Assembly (NCBI RefSeq): GCF_014648855.1
Contig: NZ_BMRX01000006.1
Span: forward strand, 372,001-436,000
Length of the DNA stretch: 64,000 nucleotides
Direction: 5' to 3'
Origin: Streptomyces parvulus
GTDB lineage: Bacteria > Actinomycetota > Actinomycetes > Streptomycetales > Streptomycetaceae
The notes beneath the pieces are model-generated. The model worked only from the letters and a program-made list of their open reading frames with translations, did no database searches and was not told where the DNA came from. How positions within the stretch are numbered: the first letter of the stretch is position 1; every line of letters starts with the position of its first letter. This document shows positions 22,598-32,499 of this stretch, piece after piece. Position numbers and translations under genes: made by a program.

Positions 22598-24112
22598 CTA
22601 CTGGCAGTCCTCACCGCTGTTGATGCAGTCGACCACCTCGTTCATCAGGTTCTCGTCCATCACGTTGATGAAGTCGTTGTGATCGGTGATCGGCTTGTGC
22701 AGCTGCTCCGGGAAACCGTCGACGGCGTACGGGTTCTGCACCTGACCGTTCTCGACGGTCGGGGCGGGCACGTCGTACACCAGGCGGACCTGGAGCTGGG
22801 GGATCGCCTGGAAGCCGTTCGGGCAGCTGCCGTCCTGCTGGACGAAGGCCACGTGGTCGCGGTGGTTGGCGCTGTCGATGTTCTGGCCGTCCCAGCAGCT
22901 CTGGAAGTTGGACGTGCGCACCACCTGGCTGCCCTCCGGGCACAGCACGTACTTGTCCGTCACCTGCCTGTCCTCGAAGCCGGTGCAGCTGAAGGAGCTG
23001 TTTGCGTTGGCGACCCCGTTGGTGAAGGCCTTGGCGTCACCGGTGATGATGCGCAGGAACTTCGGCATCGCGACGACGTCGCTCCGCTGGTTGCCCACGA
23101 ACTTGATCTCCGCCTCGGAGGCCTTGAGGATCTTGCCGACGTTGCCCTCGGCGCCACCGCCCAGGTCGCCCGCGTCGAACTCCTGGGTACCGTCCTGGAG
23201 CCGGAGCACCGGCCAGTAGTACGTGGACTTGTCGCCCTGGTTCTGGCACGAGGTCTCGGCGTTCGCGAGGTCCTCGTCGCTGGAGAAGGCGTCGTTGTCC
23301 TGGTTGCCGACGTAGTCGTGCGTGTGGTGCGCGCCGTTGTCGACGCCGGGGGCCACGATCAGGTTGTCGCTGTTGAACAGGTTGTTCTCGTTCACCCCGC
23401 AGACGGCGGTGAAGGAGCCCTGGGAGCCGCCGTCGCCGTTGGCGGCGAAGCCGTTCTCCAGGTCCCTGGACCCGGGCTGGACGTCGTTGATGTCGACGAA
23501 GTCCTCGGCGAAGGGACCCGCGGCCCCGTTGCCGTTGTCGCCCTGGTTCTGGCCGCCGTCCTGACCCTGGCCGCCGTCCTGGCCCTGGCCGCCGTCGTTC
23601 TGGCCGTCCTGGCCGTTCCCGGCGTTGCCGTCGTTGGGCTGGTCGACGCCCATGCCGCGGCACCCGGCGAAGCGGTCGAGGCCCTGCGGGGCGTTGCCGC
23701 CCACCCGCCGGATGTTGGTGCCGATCCGGTCCAGGGCGGCGGTCCGCTTGGACTTCAGCGGACCGAGGATGGCGTTCTGCACGTAGCTCGCGTCACCGGC
23801 CTGGGCCTGGCGCGTCGACGCGAGCCGGGCGTAGGCCTCGGTGATCTGCTTGTCGAGCTGCGCCAGTTCCCGGTCGACCCCCGCCCGCGCCCCCCGCGGC
23901 ACCTTCCGCAGCTTCTGGCCGACGTCCGGGCACTGGATCGTGGCGACCTGCGCGCCGGCCGAGCGGGTGCGGTTGTGCGACGGGCCCGACTCGTGCGCCG
24001 AGGCGTAGAAGTTGGCCCAGACCAGCCCGCCCCCGCCGACCGCCAGGGCCGCCGCCCCGGCTATGACCTTGGTGGCCAGCGGCGAACGGCGTTTTCTCGT
24101 GTTGCGTCCCAT
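22598..24112 (-). CDS. Secreted DUF1996-domain protein
   Basis: 504 residues from ATG 24112 (AGAGGAG ribosome site). The N-terminal signal/anchor [19 protein letters not shown] is followed by a helical region ([20 protein letters not shown]), a Gly/Gln/Asp-rich low-complexity linker of repeated GQDGGQG units (about residues 170-200), and a DUF1996 domain from about residue 235 ([46 protein letters not shown]). DUF1996 also occurs in fungal secreted proteins; catalytic function unknown. Probably extracellular or wall-associated. Confidence 0.85.
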   Translation of the reverse strand: MGRNTRKRRSPLATKVIAGAAALAVGGGGLVWANFYASAHESGPSHNRTRSAGAQVATIQCPDVGQKLRKVPRGARAGVDRELAQLDKQITEAYARLASTRQAQAGDASYVQNAILGPLKSKRTAALDRIGTNIRRVGGNAPQGLDRFAGCRGMGVDQPNDGNAGNGQDGQNDGGQGQDGGQGQDGGQNQGDNGNGAAGPFAEDFVDINDVQPGSRDLENGFAANGDGGSQGSFTAVCGVNENNLFNSDNLIVAPGVDNGAHHTHDYVGNQDNDAFSSDEDLANAETSCQNQGDKSTYYWPVLRLQDGTQEFDAGDLGGGAEGNVGKILKASEAEIKFVGNQRSDVVAMPKFLRIITGDAKAFTNGVANANSSFSCTGFEDRQVTDKYVLCPEGSQVVRTSNFQSCWDGQNIDSANHRDHVAFVQQDGSCPNGFQAIPQLQVRLVYDVPAPTVENGQVQNPYAVDGFPEQLHKPITDHNDFINVMDENLMNEVVDCINSGEDCQ

Positions 24113-24256
24113 GGAACTCCTCTGACTTCCTTGCGGGGCATCGAGGGCGCCCGACAGGAGTGAAGCGGCTCCCATGGATACGCGGGCCGCGCCCGGGGTG
24201 TTCAGCCGCCACCGAGATCGGTGGGTCGCCTGGGACGCGTGGGAGGGGCGAAACGG

Positions 24257-24910
24257 TCAGCGCCCGTGGTCCAGATAGGCGAGAACCGCCAGGACACGGC
24301 GGTTGTCGTCGTCCGAAACCTCGAGGCTCAACTTCGCGAAGATATTCGCCGTGTGCTTCGCGATCGCCCGCTCCGTCACCACCAGCCGGCCGGCGATCGC
24401 CGCGTTGGTCCGCCCCTGCGCCATCAGCTCCAGCACCTCCAGCTCCCGGGGCGTCAGCCGCTCCAGCGGCCGGTCCTCCGCCGCACGCCGGCTCAGCAGC
24501 TGCTGGATGACCTGCGGGTCCATCGCCGTACCGCCCCCCGCCACCCGCCGTACGGCGTCCACGAACTGCTCGGCGTCGAACACCCGGTCCTTGAGCAGGT
24601 ACCCCACCCCGCCGTTGCCGTCGGCCAGCAGCTCGCGCGCGTAGAGCTGCTCCACGTGCTGGGAGAGCACCAGGACCGGCAGCCCGGGCCGGTCGCGGCG
24701 GGCCTTCAGAGCGCACTGGAGCCCCTCGTCGGTGAGCGTGGGCGGCAGCCGTACGTCCACCACCGCCACGTCCGGCTCCAGTTCGGCCAGCGCCCGGGTC
24801 AGCTCGGGGCCGGTCTCGACGGCCGCGGCGATCTCGAAGCCGTGGGCCTCCAGGAGCCGGACCAGGCCGTCGCGCAGCAGGAACAGGTCTTCGGCCAGGA
24901 CTACGCGCAA
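24257..24910 (-). CDS. NarL/FixJ-type response regulator
   Basis: About 217 residues. The receiver domain starts LRVVLAEDLFLLRDGL, phosphoacceptor Asp in VAVVDVRLPP, Lys in YLLKDRV; C-terminal LuxR-type helix-turn-helix (LTPRELEVLELMAQGRTNAA, then TANIFAKLSL). No ATG fits; a TTG at 24910, 7 nt after GGAG and overlapping the kinase stop by 10 nt, is the best start. Output gene for the histidine kinase immediately upstream. Confidence 0.88.
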   Translation of the reverse strand: MRVVLAEDLFLLRDGLVRLLEAHGFEIAAAVETGPELTRALAELEPDVAVVDVRLPPTLTDEGLQCALKARRDRPGLPVLVLSQHVEQLYARELLADGNGGVGYLLKDRVFDAEQFVDAVRRVAGGGTAMDPQVIQQLLSRRAAEDRPLERLTPRELEVLELMAQGRTNAAIAGRLVVTERAIAKHTANIFAKLSLEVSDDDNRRVLAVLAYLDHGR

Positions 24911-26160
24911 GGGATCTCCATGGTGACCATGGTGGGGCCGCCCGCGGGCGAGCTGACGGCCAGGACGCCGTCGAATGTACCGAGCCGCCGCTCCACCCCG
25001 GCCAGGCCGGAGCCCGCTCCGATCACGGCGCCGCCCCTGCCGTTGTCGGTCACCGTGACCCGCAGCCGCCCCTCGGCCCGGTGCAGGTCGATCCAGAGCC
25101 GGTCGGCGCCGGAGTGCTTCACGGCGTTGGTGAGGACCTCGCTGACCGCGAAGTAGGCGGCGGCCTCCACCGGCGCCTCGGCGCGGCCGGGCAGGTCCAC
25201 GTTCACCTCGGAGGCGACCGGAAGCCGCAGCGCCAGGGCCCGCACGGCGTCCCCGAGACCCCGTTCGGCGAGCACCGGCGGGTGGATGCCCCGCACCAGT
25301 TCGCGCAGCTCGGTCAGGGCCTCGGCGGAGGACGCGCGGGCCTGCGCCAGCAGTTGGCGGGCCTTGGCCGGGTCCTTCTCCAGCAGCGACTCGATGGTGC
25401 CGAGGTCCATGCCCATGGCGACCAGCCGGGCCTGCGCCCCGTCGTGCAGGTCCCGCTCGATGCGCCGCAGTTCGGCGGCGGACGTGTCGACGGCGTCCCG
25501 GCGGGTCTCGGTCAGCACCCTCACCCGCTCGGCCAGTTCGCCCCGGCCGGAGCCGAGGAGGGCCCCGGTGAGCCGGAAGTGGGCGTGCAGCAGGCGCGGA
25601 GTGAGCCAGTGGGCGGCGGCCAGGAGCACCACGCCGAGTGCGGCGGCGTAGAACGCGGACGTCTGGTCGGTGACCCGGACGAAGCCGTACCAGTACCCGT
25701 CGGGCAGCACCCGCCACAGGCCGGCGGCGATCGCGAAGCCCTCCAGCGGGTAGAGCGCCAGCGCGAAGGCCAGCAGCGCGGTGACGAAGCCCGCCGTCAT
25801 GTCGGCCGGCAGCCACAGGAAGTCCCGCCAGGTCGCCGGGTCGCGGAGCATGCCGAAGGTGCGTGCCCACGGGTTGGCGTCGGCGGGCAGCGGCCGGTAG
25901 TGGCGCCGGATCCGCACCCCGCCCCACCGCGCGGCGAGCAGCCGCCGCCAGTCGGCGAACGCCCGCACCCCCGTCAGCACCCAGGGCGTGGTGACGATGC
26001 CCACGCCGATCGGGACGAGGGCGACCGACACCAGCGTCAGGCAGAAGCACAGCACCGACCCGGGCAGCGCGATCAGCGCCACCGCCAGGCCCCGCACGGC
26101 CGACAGCGCGACATCGCGGGTGCGTGCCGTACGGGTTCCGCTCTTCGTCTCCATGTTCAT
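24901..26160 (-). CDS. Two-component sensor histidine kinase (NarX/DesK-like)
   Basis: 419 residues from ATG 26160. The N-terminal half has four to five membrane segments (VRGLAVALIALPGSVLCFCL, ALLAFALALYPLEGFAIAAG) in a DUF4118/sensor-domain-like layout. The HisKA_3 dimerisation motif is RIERDLHDGAQARLVAMGMD with the phosphorylated His, and the ATPase N box is EVLTNAVKHSGA with G boxes DNGRGG and GSGLAGVERRL. Couples an unknown envelope signal to the regulator it overlaps. Confidence 0.9.
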   Translation of the reverse strand: MNMETKSGTRTARTRDVALSAVRGLAVALIALPGSVLCFCLTLVSVALVPIGVGIVTTPWVLTGVRAFADWRRLLAARWGGVRIRRHYRPLPADANPWARTFGMLRDPATWRDFLWLPADMTAGFVTALLAFALALYPLEGFAIAAGLWRVLPDGYWYGFVRVTDQTSAFYAAALGVVLLAAAHWLTPRLLHAHFRLTGALLGSGRGELAERVRVLTETRRDAVDTSAAELRRIERDLHDGAQARLVAMGMDLGTIESLLEKDPAKARQLLAQARASSAEALTELRELVRGIHPPVLAERGLGDAVRALALRLPVASEVNVDLPGRAEAPVEAAAYFAVSEVLTNAVKHSGADRLWIDLHRAEGRLRVTVTDNGRGGAVIGAGSGLAGVERRLGTFDGVLAVSSPAGGPTMVTMEIPCA

Positions 26161-26212
26161 GCCGTCAGTCTCGCGGAGCCCGCGGGGCGGGTCACTGGGC
26201 CGGGCACCCCGG

Positions 26213-27244
26213 TCAGGGGGTGGTGCCAGGTACACCCCCGCCGGGTCCGCCGGCCGCGGCGAGGATCTTCGCCTCCGTCTCCGGGTCCAGGCCGACCGGC
26301 GGCCGGTCGGGGCGCTGCGGGGCGGTGCCGCCGATGCCGCGCAGCCAGGCCCAGGTGTCGGCGACGGTGTCCTCCGCCGGGCGGCAGCGCAGTCCGGTGG
26401 CGAGGGCGCGGGAGACGTCCGCGCTCTGCACGGCGTCGTGCAGCTCGCTGCCCGGCGGCGTCCACACCGGCAGCTGGCTCCAGGGCTCCACCCCGGCGGC
26501 GAGCAGCGTCTCCGGGTCGGTCCAGCGCAGCTCGGCCGGCCCGCCCGTGGTCCGCACGCAGGCTTCGAGGAGGGCGCCCATGGTGGTGTGCCCCGGCGGC
26601 GAGACCAGGTTGTACGGTCCGCCCAGCCGCTGTCCGACGGCGCCGAGCGTCCAGTCGGCCAGGTCGCGGACGTCGACGTACTGGAGGGGCAGGCCGTGCG
26701 GGCCGGGCGCGAGGACCGGGCCGCCGCGCGCGACGCGGTTCAGCCACCAGGGCAGGCGGCCGATGTTCTCGTACGGGCCGAGGATCAGCCCGGCCCTGAC
26801 CAGCACCGCGCGGTCCGCGCCGAAGGCGTCCAGCACGGCCAGTTCGGCGCCGCGCTTGTCCCGCGCGTAGTCGCCCGGCCCGGCGTCCGCGGAGGCGCCC
26901 CCGACCGTCGGCGCCTGCTCGTCGTACCCGGCGGGGGGAGCCCACGTGTACACCGAGCAACTGGACACGTACACGTACCGGCCGACGCGGTCGCGCAGCA
27001 GCCGGGCCGCGTCCCGCACCGCGCTCGGCGCCCCCGACCAGGTGTCGACGACCGCGTCCCAGGCGCCCTCGGCCAGGGCGGAGAGGCCGTCGGGAGAGGT
27101 GCGGTCGCCGTGCAGCGCCCGCACCCCGGGCGGGGGCGCGTGCCGGCCGCGGTGGAAGACGGTCACCTCCCAGCCGCGCCCGACCGCCGCCTCCACCACG
27201 GCCCGCCCCACGAACTCCGTACCGCCCAGCACCAGTAGCCTCAT
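26213..27244 (-). CDS. NAD-dependent epimerase/dehydratase-family protein
   Basis: 343 residues. The Rossmann glycine-rich motif is at the N-terminus (MRLLVLGGTEFVGRAVVEAA), consistent with an extended short-chain dehydrogenase/reductase fold; the YxxxK pair is modified (YARDKRGAELAVL). Such proteins act on nucleotide sugars or as reductases; substrate not inferable. Separate from the kinase by 52 bp, same strand. Confidence 0.82.
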   Translation of the reverse strand: MRLLVLGGTEFVGRAVVEAAVGRGWEVTVFHRGRHAPPPGVRALHGDRTSPDGLSALAEGAWDAVVDTWSGAPSAVRDAARLLRDRVGRYVYVSSCSVYTWAPPAGYDEQAPTVGGASADAGPGDYARDKRGAELAVLDAFGADRAVLVRAGLILGPYENIGRLPWWLNRVARGGPVLAPGPHGLPLQYVDVRDLADWTLGAVGQRLGGPYNLVSPPGHTTMGALLEACVRTTGGPAELRWTDPETLLAAGVEPWSQLPVWTPPGSELHDAVQSADVSRALATGLRCRPAEDTVADTWAWLRGIGGTAPQRPDRPPVGLDPETEAKILAAAGGPGGGVPGTTP

Positions 27245-27302
27245 GCGCCCACTGTGCCCGGCCCGCCGGGCGGAGGAACGGTCCTCTGCCGAGAGCAGAC
27301 GC

Positions 27303-27887
<585 letters not shown>

Positions 27888-28247
27888 GAGACGTCAGCTC
27901 TTTCGCGCGAGGGGTTCGTCGGAGGGGGCGACGGGCGCGAGTTCATGGTCGGGCGCGTCGCGGACGTACGTCGTGCGCGCCGGCCGAAGGCCTGGGGTGT
28001 ACGGCTTCCTAGCGGGCCGGCGCGGTCGTCGCGCGGCAACACACCCGGTCGAAGTCGTCGTGCTGACGGGAAGGCCAGAAGGGCTCGAGGTCGTGACGAC
28101 CCGTCGCTGCGTACTTCCGGAAACCGACCATGCGCCCATTCAAGCAGACACCGCCGCCCGTTAGGAGACTCCTCTCACTGCGTGGACACGGACTGGCGCG
28201 AAGTGCACCCCGGCCGAGTCCCCGGGCCGGGCCGCCCGGGGCAGCGC
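27888..28247. other. Non-coding stretch between the winged-helix gene and glnII
   Basis: About 360 bp without a convincing gene on either strand; short frames here have no ribosome site or family resemblance. It should hold the promoter of the downstream winged-helix gene, but I see no clear hexamers. Confidence 0.6.
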
Positions 28248-28282
28248 GAAGGGGCGCCCACCACGGCGGTGGGCGCCCCTTC
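28248..28282 (-). terminator. glnII terminator
   Basis: Perfect 15-bp inverted repeat, GAAGGGGCGCCCACC at 28248-28262 with its complement at 28268-28282, starting 17 bp after the glnII stop. Confidence 0.9.
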
Positions 28283-28299
28283 GGAGCGGGTGGGGCCGG

Positions 28300-29331
28300 T
28301 CAGACCTGGCCGGCCTTCTCCAGCGCCGTGCAGCAGGTGTCGACGAGGAGGCGGGTCACGACGTACGGGTCGACGTTGGCGTTCGGGCGGCGGTCCTCGA
28401 TGTAGCCCTTGCCGTCCTTCTCGACCTGCCACGGGATGCGCACCGAGGCGCCGCGGTCGGAGACGCCGTAGGAGTACTCGTTCCACGGGGCGGTCTCGTG
28501 CAGGCCGGTGAGGCGGTCGTCGATGCCGGCGCCGTAGTTCTTGACGTGGTCGAGCGGCTTGGAGCCCTCGCCCAGCGACTCGGCGGCGGTGATGATCGCG
28601 TCGTAGCCCTCGCGCATCGCCTTGGTGGAGAAGTTCGTGTGCGCGCCCGCGCCGTTCCAGTCGCCCTTGACCGGCTTGGGGTCGAGGGTGGCGGAGACGT
28701 CGAAGTCCTCGGCGGTGCGGTAGAGCAGCCAGCGGGCCACCCACAGCTGGTCGGAGACCTCCAGCGGCGCCAGCGGGCCGACCTGGAACTCCCACTGGCC
28801 CGGCATGACCTCGGCGTTGATGCCGGAGATGCCGAGGCCGGCCTTGAGGCAGTTCTCCAGGTGCGCCTCGACGACGTCGCGGCCGAAGATCTCGTCCGAG
28901 CCCACGCCGCAGTAGTAGCCGCCCTGCGCGGCCGGGAAGCCGCCCTCGGGGAAGCCGAGCGGGCGCGAGCCCTTGAAGAAGGTGTACTCCTGCTCGATGC
29001 CGAAGATCGGCTCCTGCGCGGCGAACCGCTCGGACAGCTCGGCCAGCGCGGCACGGGTGTTGGACGGGTGCGGCGTCATGTCCGTGTCCAGGACCTCGCA
29101 CAGCACCAGCACGTCGTCGCCGCCGCGGATCGGGTCCGGGCAGGAGAAGACCGGCCTGAGCACGCAGTCCGAGGAGCTGCCCTCGGCCTGGTTGGTGGAG
29201 GAGCCGTCGAAGCCCCAGACCGGCAGGGCGTCGAGACCGGCGGGGGCACCCGTGATGATCTTCGTCTTGGAACGGAGCTTGGCCGTCGGCTCGGTGCCGT
29301 CGATCCAGATGTACTCAGCCTTGAAGGTCAC
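28300..29331 (-). CDS. glnII: Glutamine synthetase II (eukaryotic type)
   Basis: ATP-dependent ligation of ammonium to glutamate; 343 residues, the usual GSII length. GTG start at 29331 with GAAGGA upstream. GSII motifs: WGFDGSSTNQAEGSSSDCVL, FGIEQEYTFF, GPLAPLEVSDQLWVARW, KPVKGDWNGAGAHTNFST and the C-terminal ATP site SVRIPWQV. Unlike GlnA, type II enzymes are not controlled by GlnE adenylylation; expression is set by GlnR, whose box lies at 29434-29471. Confidence 0.97.
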   Translation of the reverse strand: MTFKAEYIWIDGTEPTAKLRSKTKIITGAPAGLDALPVWGFDGSSTNQAEGSSSDCVLRPVFSCPDPIRGGDDVLVLCEVLDTDMTPHPSNTRAALAELSERFAAQEPIFGIEQEYTFFKGSRPLGFPEGGFPAAQGGYYCGVGSDEIFGRDVVEAHLENCLKAGLGISGINAEVMPGQWEFQVGPLAPLEVSDQLWVARWLLYRTAEDFDVSATLDPKPVKGDWNGAGAHTNFSTKAMREGYDAIITAAESLGEGSKPLDHVKNYGAGIDDRLTGLHETAPWNEYSYGVSDRGASVRIPWQVEKDGKGYIEDRRPNANVDPYVVTRLLVDTCCTALEKAGQV

Positions 29332-29433
29332 GGGGCCACATCCTTCGGGTGGGTCTACGGGCGCACTTGCGGGTGCTGCGGCGCTGCGGCACTGGGGCGC
29401 CGCCTCTACTGCGCAGCAGCGTGTCAACAGGCG

Positions 29434-29471
29434 ATTTCCCGACCGTTGCCCAGGTGTGAACCCCGTGTTAC
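29434..29471 (-). promoter_or_regulatory. GlnR box of glnII
   Basis: Read on the minus strand: GTAAC-n6-TTCAC-n6-GCAAC-n6-GAAAT, four pentamers spaced by exactly 6 bp as in the Streptomyces GlnR a1-b1-a2-b2 consensus (gTnAc-n6-GaAAc repeated). It lies 103 bp upstream of the glnII start. GlnR itself is encoded elsewhere. Confidence 0.88.
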
Positions 29472-29597
29472 CCGGGGCGGATGTGGCCCGCCTCACGGGC
29501 TGCGCCGTCCCGGTGCCGCCGAGGCGGCGACCCGGGCGGCGGTGCCGCCGGGCCGCCGCCCCGCGGCGGCTTCCTCACCGGGCCGGGTGACTGAGCC

Positions 29598-30317
29598 TCA
29601 CCCGACCTTCTCGATCAGCGCCCTGCGGATCAGGAACTTGCCCTCCTCCCGGACCTGTTCGAACGCGGCGTTGTTCAGCAGCGCGCAGCTGCCCGAGACC
29701 GAGTTCACCTCCACCGTCGTGGACTTGCCGTTGTCCAGGTTGGTGACCTTGAGCCGGGTGCCCACCGGGAACTGGTTGCTGGACGCGGCGGGCGCGCCGG
29801 CCTCGCCGGACAGGGTGACGGTGGAGCCGTTGCACACCTGCTGACCCGAGGGGGCACCCCCGCCCGCCTGCTCGCCTGCCTGCCCGGCTCCCGCGCCGGC
29901 TTCCTGGCCGCCTCCTTGGTCCGCGCCCTGGTCCGCGCCCTGTCCGGCCTGCGGGGGCTGCGACGCCTGGGAGTCCTGAGCCGACCCCCCGGCCGCCGAC
30001 TCCCCGGCCGTGCAGCCCGACGCCGCCTGCTGGCGCCCGATCTCCGCGATGACGGCCTCGCGGTTGGCGATCCGTGCCTCGGACTGCGCGTCGGGGTTGG
30101 CCCGCTGGTCGTCGATGAAGCGCTGGTTGTTGCCGACCGCGGTGGCCAGGCCCTGGCAGACCGTCGAGTCCTGCGCGGACCTGGTCTGCGCGTTCGCGGT
30201 GGCCGGCGATGCGTTGGACGCGTTCGCCGCCATGAAGGCCCCGCCGCCCGCCACCGCCGCGGCGCTGACCAGCAGCGCGACCTTCTTCTTCGTGCCGAGA
30301 GTTCTCCTGCGCGACAT
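29598..30317 (-). CDS. Secreted protein with C-terminal RlpA-like double-psi beta-barrel
   Basis: 239 residues from ATG 30317 (GGAGGCGCGC upstream). A Lys-rich N-terminus and hydrophobic signal ([20 protein letters not shown]) give a secreted or anchored protein. Then a short helical region between two cysteines (TVCQGLATAVGNNQRFIDDQ ... ASGCTAG), a Gln/Gly/Ala-rich linker, and about 85 C-terminal residues resembling a double-psi beta-barrel (NQFPVGTRLKVTNLDNGKST, VNSVSGSCALLNNAAFEQV) as in RlpA/expansin-like wall proteins. Probably acts at the cell wall. The layout parallels the DUF1996 protein. Confidence 0.72.
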   Translation of the reverse strand: MSRRRTLGTKKKVALLVSAAAVAGGGAFMAANASNASPATANAQTRSAQDSTVCQGLATAVGNNQRFIDDQRANPDAQSEARIANREAVIAEIGRQQAASGCTAGESAAGGSAQDSQASQPPQAGQGADQGADQGGGQEAGAGAGQAGEQAGGGAPSGQQVCNGSTVTLSGEAGAPAASSNQFPVGTRLKVTNLDNGKSTTVEVNSVSGSCALLNNAAFEQVREEGKFLIRRALIEKVG

Positions 30318-30680
30318 GCGCGCCTCCTGAAGGGCTAGGGGAGCGTACGCCGCTAGGTACGAGATGCCGAACGCGGTTACTCAGCGGTCACGCCGACTCG
30401 CGTACGTAACCTGCGTCACAAACCGCCCCGTTCGCGCGCCGGCGCCTCGCGCACCGCCTCCTCCGTGCGGCCCACCACGGCCGTCCCGTCGGCCGCCGTG
30501 ATGTCCCGGGGTCCGATTGGCCGGAGGGCTTCGGAACTCGTTCTTCCCGTGCGTCACAGGAACCCCGAAAGCCCTTGTGGCCAGGGGCTTTTGTCAGTGG
30601 GGCGCGCTAAAATAGAAGCAGTGTTCGAGGGTGTCGCCGGGTGGTCCGGACGGCGCCCTGACCGCGACAGGAGGATGCCC
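30318..30680. other. Non-coding stretch upstream of a small conserved gene
   Basis: About 360 bp between divergent genes. TAAAAT at about 30608-30613 is the only AT-rich -10-like hexamer and could start the small downstream gene. AGGAGG at 30669-30674 precedes its GTG. Nothing else recognised. Confidence 0.5.
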
Positions 30681-30995
30681 GTGCCCGCTGCCGCTGTGAA
30701 GTCGAAGCCGTTGCCCACCCAGTCCACCGCCAAGCGGCCCGTCCAGCTCGACCTGCCGTACGCACCCGTGGAGAAGCGCCCGCTGCCGGCCGGCCGCCCC
30801 CGCGACTGGTACGTCACGCACAACCGCCGGCTCAAGGCGATGCGGCTCGCCATCGCCCTGCTCGACTCCGGCGTCTACCTGCCGAACCAGGCGCGCAACG
30901 AGAGGATACGGAGCGCCGCGCTGACGATCGGGGTTCATCCGCCGTCGGACACCACCTGCCACATGGTGCGGGCGCTGATGCGTTACTCGCGGTGA
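30681..30995 (+). CDS. Small conserved hypothetical protein
   Basis: 104 residues from GTG 30681, six bases after AGGAGG; an ATG at 30675 is too close to that site. The Pro/Lys-rich N-terminus is followed by a helical C-terminal half (DWYVTHNRRLKAMRLAIALL, YLPNQARNERIRSAALTIGV). No membrane segment or metal site. The good ribosome site and conserved-looking basic helices argue for a real gene, function unknown. Confidence 0.6.
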   Translation: MPAAAVKSKPLPTQSTAKRPVQLDLPYAPVEKRPLPAGRPRDWYVTHNRRLKAMRLAIALLDSGVYLPNQARNERIRSAALTIGVHPPSDTTCHMVRALMRYSR

Positions 30996-31044
30996 GCCCG
31001 GCGCCGGGTGCCGTTGGTCCGTGCGGTGCCCGGCGTTGCCGTCT

Positions 31045-31117
31045 CTGGGGGCTGCCGCACCCGGACGACCCCCGCTTCGGCCTGAACGGTCTCGTCCTCA
31101 AACGCCGGACGGGCTGG
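31045..31117. repeat. Interspersed intergenic repeat, copy A
   Basis: About 73 bp, from CTGGGGGCTGCCGC to AACGCCGGACGGGCTGG, matching 52728-52797 at most positions. Both copies are intergenic, downstream of genes. The terminal AACGCCGGACGGGCTG is the best conserved part. Confidence 0.7.
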
Positions 31118-31196
31118 GATCGCCCACCCGGCGCTGAGAAGTGCGTACTCGAACGCCGGACGGGCTGAGATCGCCCACCCGGCGCGGGGAAGTGCG
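31101..31196. repeat. Tandem 51-bp repeat, two units
   Basis: Units at 31101-31145 and 31152-31196, each starting AACGCCGGACGGGCTG and ending in AGTGCG, differ at a handful of positions. Unit 1 overlaps the end of interspersed copy A. Confidence 0.8.
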
Positions 31197-31198
31197 CC

Positions 31199-32383
31199 CT
31201 ACGCCGACAACTCCCGCTCCAGCGGCGTCCGGAAGCGCGGCGTGATCCGGGTCGTGCCCACCCACGCCGCCAGCCGCTCCGCCTCCGCCCCGATCGCGGC
31301 CTCCGCCTCCCGGCCGACGCCCGTGCCGTCGAGCACCCGCCAGGCGATCCCGCCGTCGGCGCGCTGGGCCCAGCCGCCGATCACGCGGCCGTTCCACCAC
31401 ACGGTGGGCCCCACGTTCCCGCTGCGGTCGAAGAGCGCCGGCCGCAGCTCGGGGGCGAGGTACCAGTCCCGCTGCTGCCAGCCCATCGCCGTCGGGTCGA
31501 GGGCGGGCAGCAGCGCCGCCCACGGTTCCGGCGCGGCCACCGGGCCGGTGTCGCCGGCGGCGACGTACCCCGTGCCCGTGTCCAGCGACACCTCCCGCGC
31601 GCCGATCGCCGCCAGCGCGCGGCGCACCTGGGTCACCGGCCACCCCGTCCACCACTTGAGGTCCCCCTCGGTCGCCGGGCCGCACGCCGTCAGCCACCGG
31701 CGCAGCAGCTCCGCCCGGGCCCCGGCCGGGTCCAGCTCGGGATGCTCGGGCGCCGGCACCCAGCGGAACTGGCTGGACGTCCACGACCCGAGCGGCCGGC
31801 CCCGGACGACCTTGCCCTCCACGCCCAGCACCCTCAGCAGCCGGGTCGAGACGGTGTGCACACCCTCGTAGCTCTTCCCGGCCGCGTAGACGAACCGCTC
31901 CTTCAGGCGCGGCTCGTCCCGGGCCAGCTCGGCCGCCGTGGCCTGGCCGCGCCGGGCCAGCGCCGTGAGGGCCGACTCCTCGACCTCCGCCAGCCAGACC
32001 GCGTCCGGCGCCCCGGCCGCCGCCATGTCCTTCAGCAGCGAGGCCCGCTCCCGGGCGGCGACGCCGATGCCGGTCGAGGCGTGCACGACCGCGGTCAGCT
32101 GAGCCGGGAAGACGAACACGGTGTGCCGCATGCCGTGCATCCGCACCAGCGTGCCGTCCTCGTACAGCGCCCGCTCCGTGCCGCTCACGGTCTTCGCCGC
32201 GTCCGCCAGCCGCGCGCCCACGGCCAGGTGCACGGTGGCGGGGTCCGTACCGTGCAGCGCGACCAGCGCGCCGGCGACCTCCTCCGGGCTCCCGGCGCGC
32301 GCCGCCCCCGCCAGCCGCTGCCGCAGCGCCAGCCGGTCGCGCCGCTCGGCCGTCCCGATGTGCCGCCGCCCGTCGTCACCCAT
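31199..32383 (-). CDS. Winged-helix DNA-binding protein of the AlkZ/YcaQ (HTH_42) family
   Basis: 394 residues from ATG 32383. Family pattern: ALVALHGTDPATVHLAVGAR at the N-terminus (corresponding to the Q/H-x-D segment of AlkZ-like glycosylases), FRWVPAPEHPELDP mid-protein, LLPALDPTAMGWQQRDWYL and VWWNGRVIGGWAQR near the end. Members include DNA glycosylases that unhook interstrand crosslinks, e.g. AlkZ in self-resistance; this one is in a housekeeping setting, so a repair role is plausible, not shown. Confidence 0.78.
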   Translation of the reverse strand: MGDDGRRHIGTAERRDRLALRQRLAGAARAGSPEEVAGALVALHGTDPATVHLAVGARLADAAKTVSGTERALYEDGTLVRMHGMRHTVFVFPAQLTAVVHASTGIGVAARERASLLKDMAAAGAPDAVWLAEVEESALTALARRGQATAAELARDEPRLKERFVYAAGKSYEGVHTVSTRLLRVLGVEGKVVRGRPLGSWTSSQFRWVPAPEHPELDPAGARAELLRRWLTACGPATEGDLKWWTGWPVTQVRRALAAIGAREVSLDTGTGYVAAGDTGPVAAPEPWAALLPALDPTAMGWQQRDWYLAPELRPALFDRSGNVGPTVWWNGRVIGGWAQRADGGIAWRVLDGTGVGREAEAAIGAEAERLAAWVGTTRITPRFRTPLERELSA

Positions 32384-32499
32384 ACCGGCCCTCCGCCCGT
32401 CCGCCCACCGCCCTCGGTACGGCCATCCTGCCCGAGCCCACTGACAACGGCCGCTCGCACGACGCCGGGGCCGACGGCGGGGACGGGGCGGACGGCGGT

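Noticed and set aside
23520..23640. Tandem nucleotide repeat as a regulatory element
   Set aside because: It encodes the Gly/Gln/Asp-rich linker of the DUF1996 protein and is explained by the protein repeat.
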